Shown here piece after piece: positions 63,443 to 64,000 of a DNA stretch of 64,000 nt; positions within the stretch are counted from its first letter, which is position 1; every line of letters starts with the position of its first letter. The notes under the pieces are model-generated. The model did no database searches. It had not been told where the DNA came from and was given only the letters and a program-made list of their open reading frames with translations. Origin of the DNA: Cornus controversa. Taxonomy: Eukaryota; Streptophyta; Magnoliopsida; Cornales; Cornaceae. Where the stretch lies: contig CM048847.1 in NCBI GenBank assembly GCA_026545225.1, forward strand, positions 434,001 to 498,000, given 5' to 3'. Position numbers and translations under genes: made by a program.

Positions 63443-64000
63443 GAGTTGTTCTGATTCAAAAACCCATTCCTTGAGAAGTCGTGCCATAATCAGAATCGTA
63501 AGTTTCTTTTTTCCAAATTAGACCGTCAAAGCATCCAAAAGAAGTGACGAACATGTCAATCCGATCTTCATCACAATCGTATGGTGCTTTGTTCCAAATT
63601 CGACCGTTTGGACATCTAAAGGAAACAATTTGTAAGCTACCAACCATTTTAAACTTGTTTCATTTGAGTTGTTTTGATTAGAAAACCACATTCCAAGAGA
63701 AGTCTTGCCATAATATTATTCGTATGCTACTTTTTTCTAAATGAAACCATCAAAGGGTCCCAAAGAAATGACGAGCATGTCGATCCGATCTTCATCCATG
63801 TTTGTTTGAGTTGTTCTGAGTCAAAAAGAACAATTCCTTGCAATAACCAGGCATGACCACAACCGTATGGCGCTTTGTGCTAGAATTGACCATCTGGATG
63901 TCCAGAAGAATAGAGAATGACAACAACGGTTTTGAACTTGTTTCGTTTACCCTGTCCTGATTCGAAAAGTCCAATCCACGTGAAATCGTGCCATACATAG
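63443..64000. repeat. Incomplete type IV unit at the right window edge
   Basis: S1-S4 and the start of S5 are present, then the window ends. Private differences cluster in S3: attattcgtatgctac near 63716 and aaatgacgagc near 63767, where other copies have attaatcgtacgctac and aaacgacgagc. S5 carries tttaccctg. Confidence 0.88.

Larger units (their letters stand above)
1..64000. repeat. Satellite DNA array, 736-bp units in 2944-bp higher-order repeats, fills the window
   Basis: Every part of the window can be assigned to the same 736-bp repeat. Landmarks such as gttttgattagaaaacc or its variants recur at 363, 1099, 1835, 2571, 3307 and onward to 63674, about 87 times. Spacing is 736 bp in most intervals and 735, 737 or 741 bp in the rest. 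Four unit types alternate, giving a 2944-bp higher-order period. Copies one HOR apart look almost identical; I saw about five differences between 132-3075 and 3076-6019. No unrelated insertion, transposon, gene or unique spacer interrupts the array. Satellites of this kind are known from centromeric and other constitutive heterochromatin. Which compartment this is cannot be read from the sequence. The satellite family name is not recognised. Confidence 0.98.

Noticed and set aside
1-64000. Tandem LTR or transposon origin of the 736-bp unit
   Set aside because: No terminal inverted repeats, tg...ca ends with primer-binding site, polypurine tract, target-site duplication or transposase/polymerase-like frame was seen. 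The unit is fully explained by internal monomers.
1-64000. Telomeric repeat or rDNA spacer
   Set aside because: No ttaggg- or tttaggg-type runs and no rRNA-like sequence occur anywhere in the window.

Overview
The whole 64 kb window is one uninterrupted array of tandemly repeated satellite DNA. I find no protein-coding gene, tRNA, rRNA, CRISPR array or transposon. Both window edges cut repeats mid-unit, so the array extends beyond the window in both directions. Composition is moderately AT-rich (24 G/C in one hand-counted 60-base stretch). This points to eukaryotic constitutive heterochromatin (centromeric, pericentromeric, subtelomeric or knob-like). Nothing in the sequence identifies the species. 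A plant is my weak guess, because some variable sites lie in CCG/CGG as well as CG context.

The repeat is organised on four scales. (1) The basic monomer is about 140-142 bp, near nucleosome-core length. (2) Six related subunits, S1-S6, form a 736-bp unit: S1 133, S2 90, S3 142, S4 141, S5 140 and S6 90 bp. S2 and S6 are 5'-truncated at the same internal point. (3) Four diverged versions of the 736-bp unit, called I, II, III and IV here, form a 2944-bp higher-order repeat (HOR). Quick diagnostics are the S6 words gatttcaaac (I), gatttgaaac (II), gattttaaat (III) and gattttaaac (IV), plus the S2 words ttggaagc (I), ttagcaagc (II) and tttcgacatc (III). Type II is 735 bp and type III 737 bp, so the full set still sums to 2944. 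(4) Multi-unit blocks (3-unit 2208 bp, 6-unit about 4.4 kb, and larger 7-10 kb segments) have been duplicated again.

Layout in order: about 0-11 kb holds regular I-II-III-IV copies with a distinctive type I. About 11-17 kb holds two further tetramers in which the S5-S6 half of type I has become type II-like. About 17-41 kb holds 6-unit blocks of pattern I-II-I-II-III-IV mixed with hybrid units. About 41-58 kb is dominated by nearly identical 3-unit blocks lacking a separate type IV, embedded in offset duplications of 9568 and 7360 bp. About 58-64 kb returns to tetramers. There are about 87 units of 736 bp in all.

No genes act together here. The content is structural DNA whose arrangement records unequal crossing-over and gene conversion. 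Short open frames exist on both strands, but they are by-products of the repeat. The unit length is not a multiple of three, the frames repeat with every copy, and no protein family is recognisable.
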